Of a stretch of DNA of 64,000 nucleotides, positions 33,850-42,133 are shown in pieces. Within the stretch, counting starts at the first letter, position 1; every line of letters starts with the position of its first letter. Origin of the DNA: Catellatospora paridis. GTDB taxonomy: Bacteria; Actinomycetota; Actinomycetes; Mycobacteriales; Micromonosporaceae. Where the stretch lies: the NCBI RefSeq assembly GCF_009720365.1, contig NZ_ML769312.1:868001-932000 (forward strand), written 5' to 3'. A program made the translations under genes and the position numbers. The notes below the pieces were generated by a model. It saw nothing but the letters and a program-made list of their open reading frames with translations, was not told the DNA's origin and did not search any database.

Positions 33850-36489
33850 TCACGGGTAGTTGGTGACGGTGCTCGGCACGGTGGCCGTGCCCTGCGCGGG
33901 ACCCCCGGTGGTGTTGATGACGTTGTCGATCACACCGTTGCCGCCCAGCGACACCGTGGACACGCTGTGGAACCTGACGTTGGGGTTGTTCGGCGTCTCG
34001 ATGCCTCTCGCAGCGTGGATCGTCGGATCCACGTTGAAGTAGCAGTAGACGCCCAGACCCCAGGCCTCGTGGCTGGTCACCGTGTCGGCCACCTTGTACG
34101 CGGCGTAGCCTCTGGTGGCCCCGTTCATGTAGGCCGCCTGGTTCGGCGGGTCGTAGGGCAGCTCGTTCTGGAAGAAGATCGTCCTGCCGCCCTGGCCGTT
34201 CCAGACCACGTTGTACTTCTGGTAGTGCTCGACGAACAGACCCGTCGCCAGCACGTTGTTGCCGTTGACGATGACGCCGTAGTCGGCCGTGTTGACGGTC
34301 CAGCCGATGCCCGCGCCGTGGTCGCCGCGCCACGCCCAGATGTGGTCGATGATCACGTTGTTGCTGTTGACCAGCAGGCTGGTGGTGGCCTTGCCGGCGT
34401 GCGCACCGCCGATCCGGAAGAACACGTCCGAGATCGACGTCGGGTTGCCGGCGTGGCTGGCCGACGACCCGTTCGGGCCGAGCTGCAGCAGCACCGGCGA
34501 GTTGACCGGGCCCGCGTCGAACAGCAGGCCGGCGATCTTCACGCCGTCCACGTCCGCCACCGACATCGGGATGGCCCCGGTGTCCGGGATGATCGTCGCG
34601 TAGCCGAGACCCAGCACCACGGTGTCGGCCCGGTTGACGTTGATCGTGCCGCTGATGTGGTAGACGCCCGGCGTGAACAGCAGGTGCAGGCCCTGCGCCA
34701 GCGCCTGGTTGATGCGCGCCGCGCTGTCGCCCGGCTTGGCCACGTAGAACGAGGTCAGCGGGAGCGAGGTGCCGGGCGTGGAGCCGCTCGCCCAGGTGGT
34801 GCCGGAGGCGTTGTTGCGCAGGGACGGGACGAAGACCCGGTAGTTGCCGCCGCTGTCGAGGTACAGGTACGGCTTCTCCCGGCTCTGCGGGGTGGTGGCC
34901 AGCGTGGTGTAGACCGGGTTCGGGAAGCCGTTGGCCGGTGCGCCGACGACGCCCGAGAACACCATGTTCCACACGCCGTTGACCCAGCTGCCGATCTGGC
35001 TGTCCCGGGTGTACCACTGCTGCTGCGAGTACGGCCCGACCGCGCCGGAGACCCGGCTGTCGGCGATGTAGCCGCCACTGGCCCAGCCGTAGCCGTTCGG
35101 GGCCAGGTTCAGGTCGCCGTGGATGTCCATCCGCCGGAACGGCGCGGCCTGCGAGACGGCCCACCGGGTGAACCCGGCCGACGGGTAGATCGACAGGTTC
35201 TCCGCCGAGCGCCAGAAGTTCTGCGTGGCGTTGCCCTGGAACCAGCCCGCGTCCACGGTGACGTCACCGTTGATGCGCACGTCACCGGGGTTCTGGCCGA
35301 GACCCATGATCGAGGTGTAGAAGCCGATCTGGGCGTTGAACCCGCTGTAGGTGCCCGGCTTGAACGCCAGCGCGTAGCGCTGCAGGCCGAACTGGTTGGA
35401 CTCCATCTCGGTGAAGATGGTGTTGACCTGCGCCTGGATCGTCGCCCCGGACATGGACGGGTCGAAGACCTTCACGTTCGGGCCGAGCGAGCCGCCGCCG
35501 GGGATGACCTCGCCGCTGGGGCTGGGCGAGGGCTGCGTGCTGGGGCTGGCACTGGGCGAGGTCGGGGTGCCGGAGCGCACGGCGACCTCCCACAGCGAGT
35601 AGCCCCAGCCGGTGGCCCGGGCCGTCATGTAGATCCGCACGTAGCGCGCCGAGGCTGACGCGTTGATCGTGGCGGTGCCGCCGGTGCCGGTGGTGGTGCT
35701 CCAGACCGTGGTCCAGCTGGTCGCGTTGGCCGACACCTGGATCTGGTACGCCGTGGCGTAGGCACCTTCCCAGGTCAGGATCACCTGGCAGATCGGGGTG
35801 GCCACGCCGAGGTCGATCTGCACCCACTGCGGGTCGGCGAAGGCGCTGGACCAGCGGGTGGTGCCGCTGCCGTCGACGGCGTTGGAGGCCGGCGTGCCGG
35901 CGTTCTCGACCGAGGAGGCGGTGGCGGGCTTGCCCTGGGCAACGTTCGCGGTGCCGCAGCCGCCGGAGCCGCCGCCGATCTCGCCGTAGACCTGGAACTC
36001 CCACAGCGAGTAGCCGTAGCCGGTCGCCCGCGCGGTGCCGTTGACCCGCACGTAGCGGCCGGAGCCGGTCACGTTGATCGTCTGCACGCCGCCGGTGCTG
36101 GTGGTCGTGCTGTAGACGGTGGTCCAGCTCGTGCCGTTGGCCGAGGTCTGGATCTGGTACGCGGTGGCGTACGCCGCCTCCCAGCGCAGGATGACCTGGC
36201 TGAGGGTGGCGGTGTCACCGAGGTCCACCTGGATCCACTGCGGGTCGCTGGCGGCACTGGACCAGCGGGTGCCGTTGTTGCCGTCGACCGCGGCCGTCGC
36301 GGGCGTGCCCGCGTTCTCCACCGACGACGCGGTGACGGGCTTGCCCTGCGACAGCAGGGTCACCGCGGCGTTCGCCGTGCTGTTGCCGATCACGACCAGG
36401 TAGGCCATGAGCAGTACGCCGACGACTGCGAGGACGAGGGCGTACAGAGGTCTGCCGCGGGATACGGCCAGACGGGGGACGGATTGCAT
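33850..36489 (-). CDS. Secreted protein: two F5/8-type C domains plus beta-helix
   Basis: 879 residues. A basic N-terminus and hydrophobic stretch (ALVLAVVGVLLMAYLVVIG) form a signal peptide. Two closely similar discoidin/CBM32-like domains follow (~45-170 and ~183-310; both begin QGKP-TASSVENAGTPA), then a Ser/Pro linker (~315-332) and a ~545-residue C-terminal domain with repeated 'VIVNGNNVLATGLFVEHYQ' style rungs typical of right-handed parallel beta-helices. The C-terminal domain resembles secreted polysaccharide-active proteins of streptomycetes; GH87-type alpha-1,3-glucanase or an uncharacterised relative are candidates, not proven. Shine-Dalgarno GGGAGAAGAG precedes the ATG. A LacI-type palindrome lies 72 nt upstream. 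Confidence 0.75.
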   Translation of the reverse strand: MQSVPRLAVSRGRPLYALVLAVVGVLLMAYLVVIGNSTANAAVTLLSQGKPVTASSVENAGTPATAAVDGNNGTRWSSAASDPQWIQVDLGDTATLSQVILRWEAAYATAYQIQTSANGTSWTTVYSTTTSTGGVQTINVTGSGRYVRVNGTARATGYGYSLWEFQVYGEIGGGSGGCGTANVAQGKPATASSVENAGTPASNAVDGSGTTRWSSAFADPQWVQIDLGVATPICQVILTWEGAYATAYQIQVSANATSWTTVWSTTTGTGGTATINASASARYVRIYMTARATGWGYSLWEVAVRSGTPTSPSASPSTQPSPSPSGEVIPGGGSLGPNVKVFDPSMSGATIQAQVNTIFTEMESNQFGLQRYALAFKPGTYSGFNAQIGFYTSIMGLGQNPGDVRINGDVTVDAGWFQGNATQNFWRSAENLSIYPSAGFTRWAVSQAAPFRRMDIHGDLNLAPNGYGWASGGYIADSRVSGAVGPYSQQQWYTRDSQIGSWVNGVWNMVFSGVVGAPANGFPNPVYTTLATTPQSREKPYLYLDSGGNYRVFVPSLRNNASGTTWASGSTPGTSLPLTSFYVAKPGDSAARINQALAQGLHLLFTPGVYHISGTINVNRADTVVLGLGYATIIPDTGAIPMSVADVDGVKIAGLLFDAGPVNSPVLLQLGPNGSSASHAGNPTSISDVFFRIGGAHAGKATTSLLVNSNNVIIDHIWAWRGDHGAGIGWTVNTADYGVIVNGNNVLATGLFVEHYQKYNVVWNGQGGRTIFFQNELPYDPPNQAAYMNGATRGYAAYKVADTVTSHEAWGLGVYCYFNVDPTIHAARGIETPNNPNVRFHSVSTVSLGGNGVIDNVINTTGGPAQGTATVPSTVTNYP

Positions 36490-36560
36490 CTCTTCTCCCT
36501 GCTAGGGGACTGGACGACGGGGCCGACCGGCCTGTGCGATCAGGACGGTCGGTGGACGGT

Positions 36561-36574
36561 AGAGAGCGCTCTCT
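36561..36574. promoter_or_regulatory. LacI-family operator palindrome
   Basis: AGAGAGCGCTCTCT is a perfect 14-bp palindrome with the central CGCT/AGCG core typical of LacI-family operators for carbohydrate genes (compare GAGCGCTC of CebR-type sites). It lies 72 nt upstream of the start of the secreted two-discoidin protein. A further AGAGAG half-like element follows at 36580-36585. The regulator is not in the window. Confidence 0.65.
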
Positions 36575-36893
36575 GAAACAGAGAGTTGTCGTTTGTTCGA
36601 TAGCTGTCAAGGGCGTGTTTCCGCCGTGTGTCGCGGAGATCCGTTGAGAAGGTGCCCAGGCAGCGCTTTTGTTGCCGGGTACTGCATTCCGGAGGACGAG
36701 TTGGCACGGCCCCGTTTCTTGGATCATGGGAGAGCGATTGCCCACGATCGACGGCGAGCGGCGGGCGCGTGTCGCGAGGACCGGCGGCCGTCGGGACGAA
36801 CGGTCGGTGACCTCCTGCGCTGGCGAACGGCGCGAGAATGTCCGATCATGTGGCGGAGAATGTGGCATCTGCTGCACAAATGCACGCCGGCCT

Positions 36894-36919
36894 GGTTAGG
36901 CGGGGTTCCCGCCGGGTAC
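36894..36919 (+). promoter_or_regulatory. Sigma-B/F-type promoter
   Basis: GGTTA at 36894-36898 and GGGTAC at 36914-36919 are separated by 15 nt, matching the actinobacterial sigma-B/sigma-F consensus (GNNT-N14-16-GGGTAC/T). Transcription would start near 36926, 30 nt before the ATG, with Shine-Dalgarno GAGGAAAGG at 36941-36949. Confidence 0.65.
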
Positions 36920-36955
36920 TGACGGCTTGCCACGCGCGCCGAGGAAAGGGACCCC

Positions 36956-37816
36956 ATGGCGGATGCGGTGACCGTTGACGAGATCAACCCGGGTGACCAC
37001 GCCTGCCTGACGTTCACCGACCCGGACGAGCGGCTGGACCTGGTCGCCGAGTTCGTCGCGGACGGCCTGCACCGCGGTCAGCGCGTCATCTGCTTCACCG
37101 GCGCGCTGACCCCGGACGAACTGGCCGAGGAGTTCGCCATGCGCGAGGTGGCCACCGCGTCCGCCATCGGCCGCGGCCAACTCACGCTGTATGCCAGCCA
37201 GGACGCCCCGGCCGTGGACGGCGGGGCGACCGCCGAGCGCATGGTCGCCCTGATCGCGCAGGAGCGGCACCAGGCTGCCCGGCGCGGCATGCCTGGGCTG
37301 CGGGTCAGCGCGGACATGTGCTGGGCGGGCCGGCCGATCGCCGTCGACCAGCTCGTCGCCTTCGAGCAGCAGGCCGCGAGCCTGTTCACCGACGGGCGGC
37401 TGACCGCGATCTGCCAGTACGACCGCGAGACGTTCGACTCGGTGACATTGGCGTTCGCCACCGACGCCCATCACAAGACGGTCGCGGCACTGGCCTACCA
37501 CGACACGCCCCTGTTGCGGATCTGCCGCCAGCACCGCCCGCCGGGGGTGCGCATCGCCGGCGAGATGGACTACACCCATCTGCAGCCCCTGCAGCAGGCG
37601 CTGACCGAGGCGCTGCGCCTGGACGACAACATCCACCTGAACCTGAGCAAGCTGCGTTTCATCGACGTCACGGCGGCGACGGCCATCGTGAAGGCCGCCG
37701 CGACGCTGCCCGCCGGGCGGCGCATGACCGTCTCGTGCCCGGCCGCGGTCGCCGTGGTGATCGACGCGGTCGGCGCTGAACACGTGCCGCAGCTGGCGCT
37801 GCCGAGGCAGTCATGA
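36956..37816 (+). CDS. MEDS-STAS sensory anti-anti-sigma protein
   Basis: 286 residues. The MEDS (DcmR-like sensory) domain covers about 8-180: 'GDHACLTFTDPDERLDLVAE', 'GQRVICFTGALTP', 'ICQYDRETF'. A STAS domain covers about 195-280 ('RIAGEMDYTHLQPLQQALTE', 'LNLSKLRFIDVTAATAIVKA'), with Asp/Thr where a phosphorylatable Ser or Thr is expected (the 'DVTAATA' segment). Its neighbour, overlapping by 4 nt (ATGA), is a HATPase anti-sigma kinase, so the pair is a partner-switching module linking a signal to a sigma factor. The promoter upstream is itself sigma-B/F-type. Confidence 0.87.
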   Translation: MADAVTVDEINPGDHACLTFTDPDERLDLVAEFVADGLHRGQRVICFTGALTPDELAEEFAMREVATASAIGRGQLTLYASQDAPAVDGGATAERMVALIAQERHQAARRGMPGLRVSADMCWAGRPIAVDQLVAFEQQAASLFTDGRLTAICQYDRETFDSVTLAFATDAHHKTVAALAYHDTPLLRICRQHRPPGVRIAGEMDYTHLQPLQQALTEALRLDDNIHLNLSKLRFIDVTAATAIVKAAATLPAGRRMTVSCPAAVAVVIDAVGAEHVPQLALPRQS

Positions 37817-38241
37817 CGGGCGCCGACCAGTTCCAGGATCCTTCGCCCGCGGTGGCGGAGTCGATGGGGCTGGACACCGTCTTCGTCGCCGACGACCTGT
37901 ACTCGCTGCGCGCGGCGGTCGCCGCGCACGCGGGCGAATTCGGGCTGGCCGAGCCGGGACTGGGCAGGCTGCTGGTGGTCGCCACGGAACTCGCCACCAA
38001 CGCCATCCGGCACGGCGGCGGGCGTGGCCGGCTGCGCCTGTGGCGTCGGGACAGCGTGATCCTCTGCGAGGTCAGCGACGACGGCCCGGGTATCGCCGAC
38101 ACCGCGGGCGCGGGCATGCGTCAGGTGCCGCTGAGCACCGAGGGCGGGCGCGGGCTCTGGGTGGTCCGCCAGTTCACCGACGAGATGACGATCGCCGGCC
38201 GGGACCCCGGCACCACCGTGACCGTCAAGATCCAGCTCTGA
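37813..38241 (+). CDS. HATPase anti-sigma (RsbW-like) protein
   Basis: 142 residues with a GHKL ATPase fold: N-box 'VVATELATNAIRHGGG', G1 'CEVSDDGPGIAD', G2-like 'STEGGRGLWVVRQFTDEMTI', and 'GTTVTVKIQL'. It is a serine-kinase/anti-sigma factor of the RsbW/SpoIIAB type, expected to phosphorylate the STAS partner encoded just upstream or a related antagonist. ATGA overlap with that gene. Its cognate sigma factor is not in the window. Confidence 0.87.
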   Translation: MTGADQFQDPSPAVAESMGLDTVFVADDLYSLRAAVAAHAGEFGLAEPGLGRLLVVATELATNAIRHGGGRGRLRLWRRDSVILCEVSDDGPGIADTAGAGMRQVPLSTEGGRGLWVVRQFTDEMTIAGRDPGTTVTVKIQL

Positions 38242-38247
38242 TCCGGT

Positions 38248-38901
38248 TCACTCCGCGAGGCCCGTGTCATGGGCCAGCAGCGCGATCTGCACCCGGTTGT
38301 TCAGCTCCAGCTTCGCCAGCAGGCGCGACACGTACGCCTTGACCGTGGCGACGCTCATGTGCAGCAGCGCACCGATCTCGGCGTTCGACAGGCCCTGCCC
38401 GATCGCCGCCGCCACCTCCCGCTCCCGCTCGGTCAGCCGGCCCAGCGACCGCCGGGCGTGCGCCGCACGGGCGCTCGCGGTGCCCGCGGTGACCTGGTCG
38501 ATGAGCTGCCGGGTGACCGACGGCGACAGCATCGGCTCCCCCGCCGCGACCCGGCGCAGGGCACGCACCAGCTCCGCGGGCGGCGTGTCCTTGAGCAGGA
38601 AGCCGCTGGCCCCGGCCCGCAGCGCCCGCAGCACCTGCTCGTCGGCGTCGAAGGTGGTCAGCACGACCACGTCCGGCGCGTCCGGCCGGCGGCGCAGCAG
38701 CTCGGTGGCGGACAGCCCGTCCACGCGCGGCATGCGGATGTCCATCAGCACGATGTCGGGCGCGTGCGCGGCCACCGCCGCGGGCACCTCGGCACCGTCG
38801 GCCGCCTCACCGACGACCCGCAGGTCGTCCAGGCCCGTCAGCATCATCGACAGGCCTGCCCGCACCAGCGGGTCGTCGTCGACGATCAGCAGCCGGATCA
38901 C
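38248..38901 (-). CDS. NarL/DesR-type response regulator
   Basis: 217 residues from GTG 38901, chosen because it forms a GTGA overlap with the histidine kinase stop; a longer frame to 38925 exists. Receiver domain: acidic pocket 'LLIVDDDPLVRAG', phosphorylated Asp at residue 54 in 'DIVLMDIRMPRVDG', Thr and Lys in 'VVLTTFDADEQ' and 'GFLLKDTPPAEL'. LuxR helix-turn-helix at the C-terminus: 'LTEREREVAAAIGQGLSNAE' and 'SVATVKAYVSRLLAKL'. The likely target is the divergent ABC exporter. Confidence 0.92.
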   Translation of the reverse strand: MIRLLIVDDDPLVRAGLSMMLTGLDDLRVVGEAADGAEVPAAVAAHAPDIVLMDIRMPRVDGLSATELLRRRPDAPDVVVLTTFDADEQVLRALRAGASGFLLKDTPPAELVRALRRVAAGEPMLSPSVTRQLIDQVTAGTASARAAHARRSLGRLTEREREVAAAIGQGLSNAEIGALLHMSVATVKAYVSRLLAKLELNNRVQIALLAHDTGLAE

Positions 38902-40130
38902 GCCGGCCACGGCTGCCACGTCCACAGCCGGAAGTCGCCCGCCGGGGTGCGGCCGTGCTCGATCCGCCCGCCGGCCAGCGACACCCGCTCGGCGAGGCCG
39001 ACCAGACCGGTGCCGGTGCCCGGGATCGCCGCCGCGGACGCGCCGCTCAACGGCGCCCGGCTGAGCACCTCGACGGTGAGGCCGTCCGCGGGCTCGCCGG
39101 TGACCGCCACCTGCACCAGGGCGCCAGGGGCGTGCTTACGGGCGTTGGTCAGCCCCTCCTGCACCACGCGGTAGGCGGTCCGCCCCGCGTGCGCGGGCAG
39201 CTCGGCCGGGTCCGGCAGCCGCTGGGTCAGCTGCACCCGCATGCCCGCCGACAGCGACTCGGCGACCAACTCGGGCAGGTCGGACAGGGTGGGCTGGGGC
39301 CGTTGCGGCTCGTCGCCGGACTCGTCGGGCGTGCGGAGCACCCCGATGACGGCGCGCAGATCCTGCAGGGCCTGGTGGGCGCTGTCGCGGATGACGCCCG
39401 CGGCGCGGGCCACCTCCTCGGGCGGGGTGTCCGGCCGGAACTCCAGTGCCCCCGCGTGCAGGCTGAGCAGCGAGATCCGGTGCGCGAGCACGTCGTGCAT
39501 CTCCCGCGCGATGCGGGTGCGCTCCAGCTGGCGGGCCTGGGCCATCCGCAGCTCCTGCTCGGCCTCGGCGCGCACGGCCCGCTCCCGCAGCGAGCGCACC
39601 AGCTGCCGCCGTGCCCCGACCACCAGCGCCCACCCGGTGATCATGGCGAGCACCAGCCAGGTCCACGCGACCGAGCCCCAGAAGGACATGTCCCGGTCGG
39701 GATACAGGTGCAGGTACGGCAGCGACAGCACGGCGTGGCCCGCGCCGACCGCCAGCACCGCGCCCAGCCGCCCCCGCGCACCGAGCGTGAGCAGGGCGAC
39801 CACGGCCGCGCCACCGGACAGTGGCGAGAACGCCCCGGCCACTGCCGTCGCGACGGCCAGCGCGAGCGGGAAACGTCGACGCCAGAACAGCGCCAGGCAC
39901 AACATCGCGCCCGCGGCCAGGTCGGCGAGCTGGATCAGTTCCGGCACCGGCCGCCCAGCCGCCTCCGTGTCGTACACGGTCAAGCCGATGAGCACCGCGA
40001 AGACGAAGCAGGCGACGTCCACCGCCCAGTCCCGGGCGGTGCGCCGCTGCGCGATGCCGTCCGGCAGGTCGCCCGGCAGCAGGTGACGCAGCAGGCGTGG
40101 GGGGTGAGCGGGGGTCACAGCGGTCGTCAT
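38898..40130 (-). CDS. DesK/NarX-type sensor histidine kinase
   Basis: 410 residues from ATG 40130 (GGAGG 5-6 nt upstream); an upstream frame to 40265 would overlap the divergent ABC gene. Five to six membrane spans occupy ~25-175, with no large extracellular domain, so the sensor is intramembrane or detects envelope state. The H-box is 'RTRIAREMHDVLAHRISLLS' and the ATPase part has 'YRVVQEGLTNARKHAPG' and 'GTGLVGLAERVSLAGG'. It pairs with the response regulator and, in the DesK-DesR manner, probably controls the ABC exporter that begins 133 nt away in the other direction. Confidence 0.92.
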   Translation of the reverse strand: MTTAVTPAHPPRLLRHLLPGDLPDGIAQRRTARDWAVDVACFVFAVLIGLTVYDTEAAGRPVPELIQLADLAAGAMLCLALFWRRRFPLALAVATAVAGAFSPLSGGAAVVALLTLGARGRLGAVLAVGAGHAVLSLPYLHLYPDRDMSFWGSVAWTWLVLAMITGWALVVGARRQLVRSLRERAVRAEAEQELRMAQARQLERTRIAREMHDVLAHRISLLSLHAGALEFRPDTPPEEVARAAGVIRDSAHQALQDLRAVIGVLRTPDESGDEPQRPQPTLSDLPELVAESLSAGMRVQLTQRLPDPAELPAHAGRTAYRVVQEGLTNARKHAPGALVQVAVTGEPADGLTVEVLSRAPLSGASAAAIPGTGTGLVGLAERVSLAGGRIEHGRTPAGDFRLWTWQPWPA

Positions 40131-40263
40131 GGTGGCCTCCAGGGTACGTGCGGCCTGGTCGAGCGGGTACCGACTTTGGTCTACGCCTGCCGTCGACCGA
40201 AGTCCGCGATCGTCGCCCTGCGGCCGCTGCGGCTCGCGCCCCGCGCCAGCCACGCTGGTACGC

Positions 40264-41166
40264 ATGATCGAAGTCGCTCATCTCACCAAGCGCTACGGCG
40301 CGCAGACGGCCGTCGACGACGTGTCGTTCCGCTGCACGCCCGGCACCGTCACCGGCTTCCTCGGCCCGAACGGGGCCGGCAAGTCCACCACCATGCGGAT
40401 GATCTGCGGACTCACCCCGCCGACCGGCGGCCACGCCACCGTCGCCGGCCGGCCCTACCGGCAGCTGCCGAACCCGGGTCGCGAGGTCGGCATCCTGCTC
40501 GACGCCTCCGCCCAGCACCCCGGCCGCACCGGCCGGGAGACGCTCACCCTGGCCGCGCAGCTGCTCCGGGTGCCCACCGGCCGGGTCTGCGAGCTGCTGG
40601 CGCGGGTCGACCTGCCTGCCGCGGCCGCGCGCAAGCGGGTCGGCGACTACTCGCTGGGCATGCGCCAGCGTCTCGGCCTGGCCCAGGCGCTGCTCGGCGA
40701 GCCGCGGGCGCTGATCCTCGACGAGCCCGCCAACGGCCTGGATCCCGAGGGCATCTTCTGGATGCGTGGCCTGCTGCGCGACTTCGCCGACCGGGGCGGC
40801 ACCGTGCTGCTCTCCTCGCACCTGCTGCGCGAGGTCGAGGCGGTCGCCGACCGGCTCGTCATGATCGGCAACGGGCGGGTCGTCGCCCAGGGCGCCAAGG
40901 ACGAGCTGCTCTCCGGCGCCGGGATGCGGGTGCGCACCCTGGATCCCGCCGCGTTGCAGGCGGCGCTGGCTACCGCCGGGCTGGCCACCGCCCCGGCCGA
41001 CGGCGGCGCGCTGCTCGTCGACGCCGAAGCCGAGGCCGTCGGCCGGGCCGCCGCTGCGGCGGGTGTCGTGCTGCTCGAACTGCAGCCCGGCCGGGCCCGC
41101 GGCCTGGAGGAGATGTTCCTCAGCCTCACCAACGGCGCCACCGCCCCCGAAGGGACCGCCCGATGA
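40264..41166 (+). CDS. ABC exporter ATP-binding protein
   Basis: 300 residues from ATG 40264. Walker A 'FLGPNGAGKSTTMRMICGLT', signature 'YSLGMRQRLGLAQALLGEP', Walker B 'ALILDEPANGLDPEGI', switch His in 'VLLSSHLLREVEAVADRL'. It belongs to the DrrA/BcrA/CcmA-like drug or antibiotic export group (residues ~230-300 form the extra C-terminal domain). It overlaps the permease gene by 4 nt and is divergent from its likely two-component regulator. Confidence 0.93.
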   Translation: MIEVAHLTKRYGAQTAVDDVSFRCTPGTVTGFLGPNGAGKSTTMRMICGLTPPTGGHATVAGRPYRQLPNPGREVGILLDASAQHPGRTGRETLTLAAQLLRVPTGRVCELLARVDLPAAAARKRVGDYSLGMRQRLGLAQALLGEPRALILDEPANGLDPEGIFWMRGLLRDFADRGGTVLLSSHLLREVEAVADRLVMIGNGRVVAQGAKDELLSGAGMRVRTLDPAALQAALATAGLATAPADGGALLVDAEAEAVGRAAAAAGVVLLELQPGRARGLEEMFLSLTNGATAPEGTAR

Positions 41167-41942
41167 CCGTCACCGCCCCCGTCCGTGACATCCCCGCCGT
41201 CGCGACCGCGTCCCACTCCCCCATCCCGCTGTGGCGGCTGACCGCCGTCGAGCTGCGCAAGATGGCCGACACCCGCTCCGGCGCGTGGCTGCTGGGCGTG
41301 GTCGGGCTGCTCGCCGTGGCCGTCGTCACCGTGCTGTCGCTGACCGCCGACGCACCGCAGTTCGACTTCGGCGGGCTGCTCGGCCCGACGGTGCTGCCCG
41401 CGGCCGTGCTGCTGCCGGTGCTCGGCGTGCTGTCGGTGACCAGCGAGTGGTCCCAGCGCACCACGCTCACCACGTACGCGCTGGTGCCGCGGCGGATGCG
41501 GGTCGCCGCCGCGAAGGTGCTCGCGGCGCTGGCGCTGGCCGTGCTGGCGTACGCCGCGTGCCTGGCCGCCACCGCGGCGGCGCTGCCGTTCGCGGGCGGC
41601 CCCGACCCGTGGCACCTGCCCGCCGCGGCGCTCGGCAAGGCGGGCCTGTTCCTGGTCGTCAACGTGCTGCTCGGGGTGGCGTTCGGCATGCTGCTGCTCA
41701 ACTCGGCCCTGGCGATCGTGCTGTACTTCGTGCTGCCGATCGCGTGGAGCATCCTCGGCGAGATGGTCACCGCGCTGGCCCGCCCGGCACAGTGGCTGGA
41801 CCTGTCGGTGACCTCGGGCCTGCTGCTGGAGCCCGTCATGACCGGCCGCGACTGGGCCAGGCTGGGCACGTCCGTCGCGGTCTGGATCGTGGTCCCGCTG
41901 GTGCTGGGCCTGATCCGGGTATCCCGGCGCGAGGTCAAATAG
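41163..41942 (+). CDS. ABC exporter permease (ABC-2 type)
   Basis: 259 residues with six hydrophobic segments, e.g. 'GAWLLGVVGLLAVAVVTVLS', 'VLPAAVLLPVLGVLSVTSEW', 'GLFLVVNVLLGVAFGMLLLN'. 'SEWSQRTTLTTYALVPRRMR' is the usual signature of ABC-2 permeases of the BcrB/NatB type. ATGA overlap with the ATPase gene. The substrate is unknown: a drug, lipid or peptide. Confidence 0.9.
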   Translation: MTVTAPVRDIPAVATASHSPIPLWRLTAVELRKMADTRSGAWLLGVVGLLAVAVVTVLSLTADAPQFDFGGLLGPTVLPAAVLLPVLGVLSVTSEWSQRTTLTTYALVPRRMRVAAAKVLAALALAVLAYAACLAATAAALPFAGGPDPWHLPAAALGKAGLFLVVNVLLGVAFGMLLLNSALAIVLYFVLPIAWSILGEMVTALARPAQWLDLSVTSGLLLEPVMTGRDWARLGTSVAVWIVVPLVLGLIRVSRREVK

Positions 41943-42133
41943 GCCCGCCCGCACGTCGAGACGCGCCGCGCGGCGACTCAGCGCGGCGCGCCCGGCGCGG
42001 CGGTGTCCGGGCGGCGCGGTCGCGGCCGGTCGTTTCGGTGGCCGTGGACGGCGTCGGCCGCCGCCAGCCCGTGGACACCACGTGTTCGCCTGCCGTCCAC
42101 TCGTGTGTGGACGACCCTCGTTATCGTCGCCGC

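Larger units (their letters stand above)
36490..36955. other. Intergenic region with two divergent promoters
   Basis: 466 nt without a convincing gene, AT-richer than the surroundings. It holds a LacI-type operator for the minus-strand secreted protein (36561-36574) and a sigma-B/F-type promoter for the plus-strand MEDS gene (36894-36919). Small open frames here (for example 36593-36922) have no coding character. Confidence 0.6.

Noticed and set aside
33691-35658. 655-codon antisense frame opposite the beta-helix protein
   Set aside because: Arg/Val/Asp-rich shadow without domain character.
36593-36922. Small open frame in the intergenic region before the MEDS gene
   Set aside because: No Shine-Dalgarno, no motif, and it crosses the sigma-B/F-type promoter.
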